NCBI GenBank assembly: GCA_963664715.2
Contig: CAXXUY010000001.1
Location: 620,001-684,000, forward strand
Direction: 5' to 3'
Source of the DNA: JAPOXR01 sp963664715
GTDB taxonomy: Bacteria; Pseudomonadota; Alphaproteobacteria; Rhodobacterales; Rhodobacteraceae
DNA length: 64,000 nt
Under the pieces are notes generated by a model, which made no database searches, had not been told where the DNA came from, and saw only the letters and a program-made list of their open reading frames with translations. The position numbers and the translations under genes were made by a program. Of the stretch, positions 33,576 to 43,341 are shown piece by piece (position 1 is the first letter of the stretch; each line of letters begins with the position of its first letter).

Positions 33576-35783
33576 ATGTCAGACTTCAGCTATGCCGTTG
33601 ACGCGGATGGCGTTGCAACGATCACCTGGGACTGTCCCGGCAGAACCATGAACGTCATGAAATTCGAAGGACTCTCCGAGATGGAGAATCTGGCAAACAC
33701 CGCCTTCGCAGACGACAATGTCCGCGGAATTGTCATCACCAGCGGAAAGGACAGCTTTTCTGGTGGAATGCAGCTGTCGGGATTCGAACAACTCAGGAAT
33801 GTTGCGGTTGAGGAATCCCCAGCCGGCCTGCTCGAATGGATGATGGCAATGCACCGGTTGCTCCGGCGCCTCGAGACCGGCGGCAAGACAGCAAGCGAGT
33901 TCGAAGGACGCAAGCCGGTGGTTGCCGCACTGCCGGGAACAGCGGTCGGAATCGGACTGGAACTTCCGCTGGCCTGCCACCGGATAATCTGCGCGGACAA
34001 TCCCTTGGCAAAAATAGGTTTGCCTGAAATCAAGGTCGGTCTCTTTCCCGGTGCCGGTGGAACAACGAGGTTGGTCCGGATGCTGGGACTGGCAGCGGCC
34101 GGGCCATGGCTGTTCAGGGGCACGCTCGCCGACCCCGCCAGGGCCCGGGAAGCAGGGTTCGTGCATGAAGTCGTCCCGCCCGACCAGCTTCAGGCCAGGG
34201 CTCGAGAATGGGTGCTGAACGCCAGCGATGACGATCTGGTCAAACCCTGGGATCGGAAGAAGTTCAGGTTGCCGGGCGGATCGCCATATGATCCGGCCGG
34301 TTTCCAGAGCTTCGTCGGTGCGCCGGTCATGGTGAATTCCCGGACGTTTGGTGTCTACCCGGCAACCACGGCATGCCTTTCCGCAATCTACGAGGGTGCG
34401 CTGGTCCCGTTTGACACGGCTCTCCGGATTGAAGCACGCTGGTTTTCGGGTCTTCTCATGGAGCCATCCACCTCCTCGATGATTCGGACGGTGTTTACCG
34501 ACAGGAAGGCCCTGGCCAAGGGCGTTCGCCGCCCGTCCGGAATCGAAAGGAAGAGAATTTCCCGTGTCGGCGTGGTCGGTGCCGGCATGATGGGAGCAGG
34601 CATTTCGCTGGTTGCCGCCAAGGCCGGAATGGACGTGGTGATGGTGGACCGGGACCAGGAATTCGCCGAAAAGGGCAAGGAGCGGATTGCAGGCATCCTG
34701 GAAAAACAGGTCAAACGCGGAAGGGAGTCACTGGAATTTGTCCAGGAGACTCTCGGGAGGATCAAGCCAGCCTCATGCGTTTCCGAACTGGCCGGGTCCG
34801 ACCTGGTCATCGAGGCGGTGTTCGAGGATCCCGGGGTGAAGGCCGAGGTGATTTCGAAGGTGGCAGCAGAAGCCGGTCCGGAATGCATAATCGCTTCGAA
34901 CACCTCGACTCTGCCCATCGATGGGCTGGCCGATGCCACGACGGAAAGCGAACGGTTCGTGGGCATGCACTTCTTCAGCCCGGTCGACAGAATGATGCTG
35001 GTGGAAGTCATCAGGGGCCGCAGGACCGGTGATGAAGCAGTCGCCCGTGCGTTTGATTTCGTCCAGGCTGTCAAGAAAGTGCCGATCCTCGTAAACGACG
35101 CGAGGTTTTTCTACGCCAATCGTTGCATCATCCCCTACATCAACGAGGGAATTCGGATGGCGGGGGAAGGGATTGCTCCGGCGCTGATCGAAAACTCCGC
35201 CAGGCTGATTGGGATGCCGATCGGACCGCTTCAGCTCGTTGACGAGACTTCGATAGACTTGGCAGAACAGATTGCGGCCGCGACGAAGGCCGCTCTGGGC
35301 GACACTTACGCGGATCTGGACGCCGACCGGATCATCAGTTTCCTTGTTGCCAGGGGGCGGCTGGGAAGACGGGTTGGAGCAGGATTCTACGAATACGACG
35401 CCACCGGTCGGAGAACCGGGCTTTGGCAGGGTCTTGCCGAAGAATTCGTGCCAATGGTGCGCCAACCGGACGTCGAGGAAGTCAAGAACCGGCTGTTGCT
35501 GGTCCAGGTGCTCGAGGCCGTCAGGGCGCTCGAGGAGGGCGTACTCCTGGATGTGCGTGAAGGTGATGTCGGTGCGGTTCTTGGATGGGGTCTTGCCGTC
35601 TGGGCGGGAGGGCCCTTCAGCTGGATCGACATGGTGGGGGCAGGCCGCGCGATCGAAATGAGCCAGGATCTGACTGCGCGCCATGGTCCGAGATTCGAAG
35701 CGCCGAAGATGCTGCTGGAGATGGCCGAGAAGGGACAGTCCTTCACAGCTGACGGAAGGTCGGGGCAACTCCGGGATTCCTGA
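33576..35783 (+). CDS. Bifunctional enoyl-CoA hydratase/3-hydroxyacyl-CoA dehydrogenase (FadJ/FadB-like)
   Basis: 735-residue multifunctional beta-oxidation protein. Residues 1 to about 200 form a crotonase domain (GKDSFSGGMQLSGFEQ, then LPGTAVGIGLELPLACHRII and the Glu-bearing GLPEIKVGLFPGAGG). From about residue 328 an NAD-binding 3-hydroxyacyl-CoA dehydrogenase domain begins (VGVVGAGMMGAGISLVA), with SNTSTLPIDGLA and the catalytic-His region GMHFFSPVDRMMLVEVI. C-terminal dehydrogenase domains finish the protein. Pairs with the upstream thiolase to give a complete beta-oxidation complex. Confidence 0.94.
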   Translation: MSDFSYAVDADGVATITWDCPGRTMNVMKFEGLSEMENLANTAFADDNVRGIVITSGKDSFSGGMQLSGFEQLRNVAVEESPAGLLEWMMAMHRLLRRLETGGKTASEFEGRKPVVAALPGTAVGIGLELPLACHRIICADNPLAKIGLPEIKVGLFPGAGGTTRLVRMLGLAAAGPWLFRGTLADPARAREAGFVHEVVPPDQLQARAREWVLNASDDDLVKPWDRKKFRLPGGSPYDPAGFQSFVGAPVMVNSRTFGVYPATTACLSAIYEGALVPFDTALRIEARWFSGLLMEPSTSSMIRTVFTDRKALAKGVRRPSGIERKRISRVGVVGAGMMGAGISLVAAKAGMDVVMVDRDQEFAEKGKERIAGILEKQVKRGRESLEFVQETLGRIKPASCVSELAGSDLVIEAVFEDPGVKAEVISKVAAEAGPECIIASNTSTLPIDGLADATTESERFVGMHFFSPVDRMMLVEVIRGRRTGDEAVARAFDFVQAVKKVPILVNDARFFYANRCIIPYINEGIRMAGEGIAPALIENSARLIGMPIGPLQLVDETSIDLAEQIAAATKAALGDTYADLDADRIISFLVARGRLGRRVGAGFYEYDATGRRTGLWQGLAEEFVPMVRQPDVEEVKNRLLLVQVLEAVRALEEGVLLDVREGDVGAVLGWGLAVWAGGPFSWIDMVGAGRAIEMSQDLTARHGPRFEAPKMLLEMAEKGQSFTADGRSGQLRDS

Positions 35784-35907
35784 ACAAGACCTGAAAACAT
35801 GGTCCCTGCCGATGCCGGACGTCCGACCTGCATTGCGATTTACAACAACTGCCTGTTGGTTCATTAAACCGGATATATGTTGATGTGATCAAGGATGCGG
35901 AGATCCC

Positions 35908-37539
35908 ATGGGCTGGCTTGAAGATGAATCTGGGCTTGAACGATGCGAAGCGAACTTCGTGCCGCTGACCCCGCTTTCACACCTTAACAGGGCAAGAGAT
36001 GTCCATCCGGAGCGCGAGGCGCTCATCTATGGCGACAGACGCATTGACTACGAAGAATATCACAGCAGGGTAACCCGCCTTGCCGGGGCAATCGCAACTT
36101 CCGGCGTCAGCCCCGGGGACGTGGTTTCCACGATCCTGCCCAACGTTCCGGCCGCGATCGAAACGCATTTTGCCGTGCCGGCATGCGGTGCGGTCCTGAA
36201 TGCAATCAACATAAGGCTTGACGTCGGGACGGTCGCCTACATCTTCGATCATGCCCGTCCGAAGCTCGTTTTCGTCGACACACAGTATCTGCCCCTTGCC
36301 GAAGAGGCTGCCCTGAAGGCGGGCATGCCCACGGAGATCATCGAGGTCGCAGACCCGCCATCCGGGTATCCGGCAGGCGGGAGATTCCGCGAATACGAGG
36401 AGATTGTTGCCGGTGGACCTGCCCGATTCCACTGGATGATGCCCGAAGACGAGTGGGAGAGCATCTCTTTGAACTACACTTCCGGCACGACCGGCAGACC
36501 GAAGGGGGTCGTGTGCAGTCACCGGGGGGCATACCTGATGACGATGGGAACCGTCATCAGCTGGCGCATGACACTCTATCCGAGGTACCTGACGATCGTT
36601 CCCCTTTTCCATTGCAATGGATGGAACCATTCCTGGCTCATGCCGGCCATGGGTGGAACGATCATTTGCTGCCGTGAGATCAGGGCAAAGGCAATCTACG
36701 ACGCAATTGCCGACGAGGGAGTCACGCATTTCGGAGGCGCCCCGATCGTTCTGAACATGCTCGCAAATGCCGAACCCGGAGAACGAAGGGAGTTCAAGCA
36801 CACAGTTGAGGTCTTCACGGCCGGCGCCCCGCCAGCGCCTGCAACCCTGCAGGCGGTTGAACGGCTTGGTTTCAATGTCATGCAGACATACGGCCTTACC
36901 GAAACCTACGGTCATGTGACCGAATGTGTGTGGAAGGACGAGCTCTGGAATGGGCTGGACGACAGTCAACGGGCGGCCATCAAGGCGCGACAGGGTGTTC
37001 GAATACCAACGATGGAGGGAATCACGGTTGTTGACCAGGAATCCGGTGTTCCCGTGGAGCCGGACGGAAAGACCCTGGGCGAGGTCGTCATGCGCGGAAA
37101 CTGCGTCATGAAGGGATATTTCAGGAATCCCGCGGCAACGGTTGAGGCGTTCAAGGGTGGACATTTCTGGTCCGGCGACATCGCTGTCCTCAATCCGGAC
37201 AATTACGTCCAGATCGCCGACCGTTCCAAGGACATCATCATATCCGGAGGTGAGAATGTGTCCTCCATCGAGGTCGAGGGAGCGCTCATGCACCATCCGG
37301 CCGTATCGCTGTGCGCCGTCGTGGCCAAGCCCGACCCCAAATGGGGAGAAGTGCCGTTCGCATTCGTGGAACTGAAACCGGGTTCGGATGCCACCGAGGA
37401 AGAATTGATCGCATTCTGCAGGAGGGCGCTTGCCGGGTTCAAGACACCAAAGGGTGTTGCGTTCATGGATTTGCCGAAGACCGCGACAGGCAAGATCCAG
37501 AAATTTGAACTGAGGGCAGTTGCCGGCTCCGGTGGATGA
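35908..37539 (+). CDS. AMP-binding acyl-CoA ligase (DmdB/medium-chain type)
   Basis: 543-residue acyl-CoA synthetase. The phosphate-binding motif is LNYTSGTTGRPKGV; MQTYGLTETYGHV follows, then DIIISGGENVSSIEVEG (hinge) and LPKTATGKIQKFELR with the catalytic Lys. Similar in length and N-terminus (NFVPLTPLSHLNRA) to methylmercaptopropionate-CoA ligases and medium-chain fatty acid ligases. Last gene after the thiolase-FadJ pair, 124 nt downstream, and likely supplies its substrates. DMSP-derived acids are one option, but no other dmd gene is present. Confidence 0.92.
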   Translation: MGWLEDESGLERCEANFVPLTPLSHLNRARDVHPEREALIYGDRRIDYEEYHSRVTRLAGAIATSGVSPGDVVSTILPNVPAAIETHFAVPACGAVLNAINIRLDVGTVAYIFDHARPKLVFVDTQYLPLAEEAALKAGMPTEIIEVADPPSGYPAGGRFREYEEIVAGGPARFHWMMPEDEWESISLNYTSGTTGRPKGVVCSHRGAYLMTMGTVISWRMTLYPRYLTIVPLFHCNGWNHSWLMPAMGGTIICCREIRAKAIYDAIADEGVTHFGGAPIVLNMLANAEPGERREFKHTVEVFTAGAPPAPATLQAVERLGFNVMQTYGLTETYGHVTECVWKDELWNGLDDSQRAAIKARQGVRIPTMEGITVVDQESGVPVEPDGKTLGEVVMRGNCVMKGYFRNPAATVEAFKGGHFWSGDIAVLNPDNYVQIADRSKDIIISGGENVSSIEVEGALMHHPAVSLCAVVAKPDPKWGEVPFAFVELKPGSDATEEELIAFCRRALAGFKTPKGVAFMDLPKTATGKIQKFELRAVAGSGG

Positions 37540-37590
37540 CGCTCTGCAGGTCGACGAGGTACACAGGCAAGGCCGCGCCGGGACGTTCAA

Positions 37591-38604
37591 ATGGAGAAAC
37601 TGACTGACTTTCAGATTCTTGAATGTGCGGGCCGTTGGCACAAATCGGCGACAGATCCGGGCATGGACGTGATCGTCAAGATTGACAATTACCTCCTCAC
37701 ACTGGTCGGCAAGGATGACCGCACGATCGTCACATGGACGTGCGATGCGATCTGGCGGATCAATCCTGATTGCGAGCCTGGCCAGCCCGCACTCTATTCT
37801 CCGGACAACGAAGGCATAGAGACAGTAGAGATTTCGGATACAACGATGATATCGGTCGTCGACGACATCATCTCCAGGTTTGTCGCACCTGACATTGAGC
37901 CAGGTCTGTCGCTGCGCGGATTCATGACATTCGTGGTCTTTGGAACGGTCGCGGCGACACTGTTGTTCGTGTTTGCAGACAGCATCGCTTCACAGATGGC
38001 CGGACTGGTTTCGGCAAGGGAGCAGAGGAACGTCGGAGAGCGGATACTTGTCCATTTTCTGGAGGCAAACGGGGGAGAATGCGCGTCGGAGCTTGGCATC
38101 GGACCCCTGGACCGCCTTGAGGACCGGCTTTTCCCGTCCAGGGAGTTCGACCTGAGAATCGTCCTGAATGAACCCGTGGTGAGCCTTGCCCTTCCGGGCT
38201 CCATCATGGTCCTTGGCGGATCCTTGCTTGAAGTGGCGGACAGGCCGGAGGTCGTTGCAGGCTACGCGCTGTCTGAAGCTGTGTCAGCCCGGCGAACGGA
38301 TCCGTTCGAGGCCTTCATGAAGAGCGCAGGGTTCTGGGCAGCCATTTACCTGGCCTTGGGAAAGGGGGTGGACGAGGATGTCGTCCGGGATTTTGCAGCA
38401 GGTGTGCCGATTTCGGGGTCCGCCAGGATCGACGAAACCGAATTGCTCGCAGAGTTCGAACGCGCCGGATTCACGAGCGCTCCCTTTGCAAGGGTATCGG
38501 GCCGGACAGGAGCTCTGTTGGATGATGATCCATATCCAAACATTTACGAACCACTGCTTTCCGACAGCGAATGGCTGCGGTTGCGGGACATATGTCTAGA
38601 TTGA
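37591..38604 (+). CDS. Degenerate M48-like membrane protein
   Basis: 337-residue protein with an N-terminal beta-rich domain (YLLTLVGKDDRTIVTWTCDA), a membrane segment at about residues 109-129, and a C-terminal domain that recalls M48 metalloproteases. The part before the active site matches that family (LPGSIMVLGGSLLEVADRPE, 201-220), but where HEIGH would be expected it reads GYALSEAV, so no zinc motif exists. It is therefore probably a non-catalytic homologue. Start ATG is 51 nt after the ligase gene. The assignment rests on pattern similarity only and is moderate. Confidence 0.6.
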   Translation: MEKLTDFQILECAGRWHKSATDPGMDVIVKIDNYLLTLVGKDDRTIVTWTCDAIWRINPDCEPGQPALYSPDNEGIETVEISDTTMISVVDDIISRFVAPDIEPGLSLRGFMTFVVFGTVAATLLFVFADSIASQMAGLVSAREQRNVGERILVHFLEANGGECASELGIGPLDRLEDRLFPSREFDLRIVLNEPVVSLALPGSIMVLGGSLLEVADRPEVVAGYALSEAVSARRTDPFEAFMKSAGFWAAIYLALGKGVDEDVVRDFAAGVPISGSARIDETELLAEFERAGFTSAPFARVSGRTGALLDDDPYPNIYEPLLSDSEWLRLRDICLD

Positions 38605-38759
38605 AGGGAATCCGGAAGGCTGATTTCCGGCAGCTGCAGCCCGGCCCCCTTCACCGGGAATGGACCCGGTCGGTTTCCAGGGACAGAAACCGGTGCGCGA
38701 TGGCGGCGGCCGACTGTCGGATCCCGCCCGCTATCCTGCGCTGAGAGGCCGGCAACAAG

Positions 38760-39842
38760 GTGAACCTGTTCGAAGCGTACCAACAGCGTGTTGTGGCCGG
38801 ATTGCTCGATGAAGACCCGGCCCAACTCGCTGCGCTCGAACTGCTCGAGGCACTCCGCGTCCGCCCGCGGGAGAGTGGCAACCGGTTTGGAAGGTTGAAG
38901 GGCATCCTGAGAAAACCAGGACAGAGTTCCGGCAATGGCCTATACCTTTGGGGAGGGGTCGGTCGCGGAAAGTCCATGTTGATGGACCTCTTCCACGAAC
39001 ATCTTCCCGTCGACGCCAGGATGCGCGTGCACTTTCTCGAGTTCATGCAGTCCGTCCATGCCGACCTGCACGAGATCAGGAAGAGCGAGGTCGCGGACGC
39101 CATCCTGCCAGCGGCGGACAGAATCGCAGGCGGGACTTCATTCCTCTGTCTCGACGAGATGCAGATTGACGACATCGCCGACGCCATGATCGTCGGAAGG
39201 TTGTTCAAGCGGTTGTTCGAAAGAAACGTCCTGGTCGTTACGACATCCAACCGACCGCCTGAGGAACTCTACAAGTTCGGACTGAACCGGCACCTGTTCG
39301 TGCCGTTCATCGAACTCATGAGGGATCGGATGACCGTTCATGAAATCGGGGGTCGCGAAGACTATCGCCAGGGGCGTCTGGCAGGGAGGAAGACATATTT
39401 CGTCCCGACGGATGAAATGGCCCGGAGCGAGATCGACGACATCTGGAACGAGATAACCGAATGCCGAACGACCAGGCTTGCCCTGTCTGTCCAGGGAAGG
39501 GAGGTCGTACTGCCTGCTTTCGCCAATGGCGCGGCGCGTGCCGACTTTGCTGAACTCTGTGAAAGGCCGTTCGGACCTGCCGACTATCTGGCGATTGCCC
39601 GCACCGTGCGGGTCATGGTCATCGAGAATGTTCCACTCATGTCGCGGTCGAACCAGAACGAGGCCAGGCGATTCATCATGCTGATCGACGCCCTTTACGA
39701 ATCCGGGGTCATGCTCGTCATGTCCGCCGCTGCCCCGCCGGAACAGCTCCATTCCGGGGGAGGGGGCGCTTTCGAGTTCGAGAGAACCAGTTCGCGCCTG
39801 GTGGAAATGCAGGCGAGCGACCGGGGTATGGTTGTGCCATGA
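38760..39842 (+). CDS. zapE: Cell division protein ZapE (AFG1-like ATPase)
   Basis: 360-residue P-loop ATPase of the ZapE/AFG1 family, which in E. coli associates with FtsZ at constriction. Walker A is LWGGVGRGKSMLMDLF, Walker B is FLCLDEMQIDDIADA, and the family segment TSNRPPEELYKFGLNR follows. Begins with GTG (MNLFEAYQQR). Full family length. It is alone in its unit here; in related genomes malate dehydrogenase often follows, but not in this window. Confidence 0.93.
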   Translation: MNLFEAYQQRVVAGLLDEDPAQLAALELLEALRVRPRESGNRFGRLKGILRKPGQSSGNGLYLWGGVGRGKSMLMDLFHEHLPVDARMRVHFLEFMQSVHADLHEIRKSEVADAILPAADRIAGGTSFLCLDEMQIDDIADAMIVGRLFKRLFERNVLVVTTSNRPPEELYKFGLNRHLFVPFIELMRDRMTVHEIGGREDYRQGRLAGRKTYFVPTDEMARSEIDDIWNEITECRTTRLALSVQGREVVLPAFANGAARADFAELCERPFGPADYLAIARTVRVMVIENVPLMSRSNQNEARRFIMLIDALYESGVMLVMSAAAPPEQLHSGGGGAFEFERTSSRLVEMQASDRGMVVP

Positions 39843-40072
39843 CGACGGGGCGGGACCGGCGCCGGATATCGAGGCCGGGTCGGCCGGAGAACAGGTGCCC
39901 GGCCGCGACGCGCGCGGCGAGCCGGTCATTGGAGGCTTTTCGCCGAAAGGAGACCGGGCTAACCTGCGGGCCGGGTTTTGTGCGAAAGTACGAGGTTCCG
40001 CCAGATCGCATGCATCAGCGGGGCATCACGCCAGCCAACGCTGGTCGGAAGGCTGAATGAAGGAGCAGAGAG

Positions 40073-41173
40073 ATGACCAGATTGACCAGTCTCGTCAACC
40101 GGTTGCCCGCCTCTATCCCCTTCGTCGGTCCTGAGGCGACGGAAAGAAGTCGCAGCGCACGATTCCTGGCCCGAATCGGGGCAAATGAAAACGTGTTCGG
40201 CCCATCGCCAAGAGCAATGGAGGCCATGCGCGAGGCGGCCGCGGGCGCCTGGATGTATGGCGACCCCGAAAACCATGACCTCAAATGCGCGATCGCCGGG
40301 CATCTGGGTGTCGGGTTCCGGAATGTTGTTGTCGGCGAGGGGATTGACGGTTTGCTTGGATACCTGGTTCGAATGACCGTCGAGCCGGGCACGGTGGTCG
40401 TGACATCGCTCGGCGCCTACCCGACGTTCAACTTCCATGTAAAGGGATATGGCGGTGAACTGGAGTTTGCGCCCTACAGGAACGATCATGAAGACCCGGA
40501 GGGACTCCTGGAGGTTGCAAGGGAAACGGGCGCCAAGCTGATCTACCTCGCGAACCCGGATAATCCCATGGGCACCTGGCATCCGGCGGAAACTGTCAGG
40601 AAGATGATCGAAGGCGTGCCCGACGAAAGCCTGCTTGTCCTTGACGAGGCCTATGTCGAGTGCATGCCTGCCGGCAACATTCTTCCGATAGACACCGACG
40701 ATCCGAGGGTGATCAGAATGCGGACATTCTCGAAGGTGCACGGGATGGCCGGCGCGCGTGTCGGATACGCAGTCGGCCACAGCGACCTGATCGGATCGTT
40801 CGACAAGATCAGGAATCACTTCGGAATGTGCCGGATTTCACAGGCGGGCGCGCTTGCCGCGCTGGGGGACCAGGAGCATCTCCTGGAGACCGTGCAAAAG
40901 ATCGGCGATGCGCGGAAGCGGATATCGGACATCGCCCGCTCCTGCGGGCTTGAGCCGATACCGTCCGGCGCTAACTTCGTGGCAATCGACTGCGGCAGGA
41001 CCGGCAGGTACGCGCACCGGATACTGGAGCGTCTGATCGACCTGGGCGTTTTTGTCCGCAAGCCGTTCATTGCGCCCCTGGACCGCTGCATCAGGGTATC
41101 TGCCGGAACCGGTCCCGATCTGGACCTGCTCTCCAAAGCGCTTCCGGTCGCCATAACCCGGGCTGGCGGTTAA
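40073..41173 (+). CDS. PLP aminotransferase, HisC-like
   Basis: 366-residue fold-type I aminotransferase of the histidinol-phosphate aminotransferase group. The PLP-lysine region is RMRTFSKVHGMAGARVGYAV; other landmarks are LANPDNPMGTWH, LVLDEAYVECMPAGN and the C-terminal IRVSAGTG Arg region. Similar HisC-type enzymes also act on aromatic amino acids or phosphonates, so a biosynthetic role is likely but not fixed. The gene is 230 nt after zapE and convergent with lolD. hisD lies elsewhere in the window. Confidence 0.88.
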   Translation: MTRLTSLVNRLPASIPFVGPEATERSRSARFLARIGANENVFGPSPRAMEAMREAAAGAWMYGDPENHDLKCAIAGHLGVGFRNVVVGEGIDGLLGYLVRMTVEPGTVVVTSLGAYPTFNFHVKGYGGELEFAPYRNDHEDPEGLLEVARETGAKLIYLANPDNPMGTWHPAETVRKMIEGVPDESLLVLDEAYVECMPAGNILPIDTDDPRVIRMRTFSKVHGMAGARVGYAVGHSDLIGSFDKIRNHFGMCRISQAGALAALGDQEHLLETVQKIGDARKRISDIARSCGLEPIPSGANFVAIDCGRTGRYAHRILERLIDLGVFVRKPFIAPLDRCIRVSAGTGPDLDLLSKALPVAITRAGG

Positions 41174-41323
41174 TCTTCGCTTGCAGCAGGTCGGCTGAAT
41201 CGTCGGGCGACCCGAAGGCCGGTCCGGAATGGACACTGCCGGGAGTGAGGTGAGTTCTGCGAGCGACCCGCCCACTGGTCAGCCATTGCAGGGCGGTTCA
41301 GCTTGGCCTTGCGGCAGTGGTCT

Positions 41324-42010
41324 CTATTCGTTTTCGTAGATTCTGCCCTGCTCCAGGCGCACCGTGCGATCCATCCGGTCGGCAAGCCGCGAATTGTGTG
41401 TCGCGATAACTGCAGCAAGCCCGGATGTACGGGCAATCCCCAGCATCATGTCGAACACGTGATCCGATGTCTTTGAGTCGAGATTGCCGGTCGGTTCATC
41501 TGCGAGCAAGATCCTCGGATTGTTTGCAAGCGCCCTGCATACCGCTGTGCGTTGCTGTTCGCCGCCCGACATTTCGGCAGGCCGATGATCGGCGCGCTCT
41601 GAGAGCCCGACCGACTCCAGCAACCTTCGGGAACCGGCCGTGGCTTCGCTGCGTCGTACGCCGTCGAAGAGTTGCGGGAGAAGAACATTCTCAAGGGCAG
41701 AGAATTCGGGCAGAAGGTGGTGAAACTGGTAGACGAACCCGATTTTGCCCCTGCGAATCCGGGTGCGAACCCTGTCAGAGGAACCGACTGCCGAGGCGCC
41801 GCAAACGAAGAGTGAACCGGAATCCGGCATGTCGAGCAGGCCGGCGATATGCAGCAGGGTGGATTTGCCGGCGCCTGAAGGCGCAACCAGCCCGACGACC
41901 TCGCCAGGCTGGACGTCCATGTCGACCCCGTCCAGGACCCGAATCTCGTTTGCGGATCCCTTGTTGTAGATCTTCACGATTCCCCTGAGTGAAAGTACCG
42001 CCTCACTCAT
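41324..42010 (-). CDS. lolD: Lipoprotein-releasing ABC transporter ATPase
   Basis: 228-residue cytoplasmic ATPase of the LolCDE complex, which powers release of lipoproteins from the inner membrane. Walker A is APSGAGKSTLLHIAG, the signature MSGGEQQRTAVCRAL and Walker B ILLADEPTGNLDS. Its start overlaps the end of the LolC/E gene by 8 nt, so they are co-translated. Similar to the related MacB-type ATPases, but the LolC partner fixes the assignment. Confidence 0.93.
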   Translation of the reverse strand: MSEAVLSLRGIVKIYNKGSANEIRVLDGVDMDVQPGEVVGLVAPSGAGKSTLLHIAGLLDMPDSGSLFVCGASAVGSSDRVRTRIRRGKIGFVYQFHHLLPEFSALENVLLPQLFDGVRRSEATAGSRRLLESVGLSERADHRPAEMSGGEQQRTAVCRALANNPRILLADEPTGNLDSKTSDHVFDMMLGIARTSGLAAVIATHNSRLADRMDRTVRLEQGRIYENE

Positions 42011-43304
42011 ATCGGAGTGCTTCCACCGGGTTCATTCTTGCCGCGCGTCTCGCGGGCAGAAACGTCACTGCGAGTGACAGTCCCATCGACAGGGCCACGG
42101 CCGATGCAACATCCGCAATTTCCAGCTTTGCCGGAAGATCCGAGAGGAAGCGGACCCTCGGATCCCACACCCCCCCGCCGACGATCAGGTTCACGAAGTC
42201 GAAAATCGGGTCGATGTTGATTGCAAACAGGCAGCCCAGAATCACGCCGATGATCGTGCCGACTGTTCCGATCATGGTGCCGCAGAGGAAGAAGACCCTC
42301 ATCACCGATCCCTGGCTCAGCCCCATGGTTCTCAGTATTCCTATGTCGCGGCCCTTGTTCTTCACGAGCATGACCAGGCCGGAAACGATGTTGGAGGTGG
42401 CGATGAGTACCAGGATGGAGAGGATGATGAACATGACATTGTCCTCCATCTGCAACGCTCTGAGGAAGGCACCTGACGAGTCCTTCCAGGACCAGGAATA
42501 GTACTGTTCTCCTGCCGCCTCGAGCAGGTCCAATTCAATCCGGTCGATCTGTTCCGGATCCTTGACGAAAACCTCGATTTCGTCGGCGGCACCCTCGAGA
42601 TTCAGAAACTGCTGAGCCTCTTCAAACGGCATGTAGATGCGTACCCTGTCGATATCGTAGCGACCGACTCCAAAGATATAGGCAACCGTGTAACGGTTGA
42701 TTCTCGGGGAGATCCCGAAAGCGGTCTTCGCACCATCGGGCGAGACCAGCCTGATAGTGTCGCCGACACCGACTCCAAGTTCCCTGGCAACGCCGGTTCC
42801 GATCGCGATGCCCTCCCCGAATTTGTCAAAATCTCCGACGGCAGTCTCCGGATCCTGAATCAGGGGGACGGCTGCCAGGTCTTCATGCCTGACGCCGAAC
42901 AGTTCGACACCCGCGTTTCTCATTTCCGAAGCTGCAAGCAACTGCGCCCTGATGATCGGTGTGGCGCGGACGACGCCATCTACGTTTGACAGGCGTTCGG
43001 CCAGTGCCTCGTATTCCCTCAAGGCATCGGACCTGAGCCCTGTCTCTGTCCTGTAGACGCCGGAATAGACCGAGGCGTGCGCATTGGCGCCCAACAGTGT
43101 GTTCATGAATTCCGACCGGAACCCCGAACGGACGGACAGCGTTGCCACCAGTGCGAAGACGGCAATGGCGATACCGGCAATCGAAATGATGGTCATGGCG
43201 CTGACGCCACCTTCGCTCCTGCGGGACCGCATGTAGCGCCAGGCGATCATCCACTCGTAGCGGTCAAAGGGTGATGGTCTGCGTTTCAGCATCGTAACTG
43301 CCAA
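42003..43304 (-). CDS. lolC: Lipoprotein-releasing ABC transporter permease (LolC/LolE)
   Basis: 433-residue inner-membrane protein with one N-terminal membrane segment (ISIAGIAIAVFALVATLSV), a large periplasmic domain, and three C-terminal segments (MFIILSILVLIATSNIVSGL and two later). This is the FtsX/LolC-E layout. Alphaproteobacteria usually have a single LolC/E-type permease acting as a homodimer. Start at MAVTML or the MLKRRP four codons later. Located between proS and lolD, the order common in this group. Confidence 0.92.
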   Translation of the reverse strand: MAVTMLKRRPSPFDRYEWMIAWRYMRSRRSEGGVSAMTIISIAGIAIAVFALVATLSVRSGFRSEFMNTLLGANAHASVYSGVYRTETGLRSDALREYEALAERLSNVDGVVRATPIIRAQLLAASEMRNAGVELFGVRHEDLAAVPLIQDPETAVGDFDKFGEGIAIGTGVARELGVGVGDTIRLVSPDGAKTAFGISPRINRYTVAYIFGVGRYDIDRVRIYMPFEEAQQFLNLEGAADEIEVFVKDPEQIDRIELDLLEAAGEQYYSWSWKDSSGAFLRALQMEDNVMFIILSILVLIATSNIVSGLVMLVKNKGRDIGILRTMGLSQGSVMRVFFLCGTMIGTVGTIIGVILGCLFAINIDPIFDFVNLIVGGGVWDPRVRFLSDLPAKLEIADVASAVALSMGLSLAVTFLPARRAARMNPVEALRYE

Positions 43305-43341
43305 TCAGGGCCTGCTATGCCGGTGGGGGTGTTTCGTTCGG

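Noticed and set aside
34773..35864. 363-codon ORF antisense to the FadJ-like gene
   Set aside because: Antisense shadow of a high-GC coding region with strong evidence on the other strand.
35840..35870. AACAAC...GTTGGTT imperfect dyad before the acyl-CoA ligase gene
   Set aside because: Arms do not match each other well and differ from the TetR-type sites; kept out of the operator list.
35977..37641. 554-codon ORF antisense to the acyl-CoA ligase
   Set aside because: Long only because of codon bias on the opposite strand; the forward protein has all ligase motifs.
39839..40060. 73-codon ORF overlapping the zapE stop as ATGA
   Set aside because: Very arginine-rich low-complexity translation without a recognisable pattern; the overlap alone is not enough.
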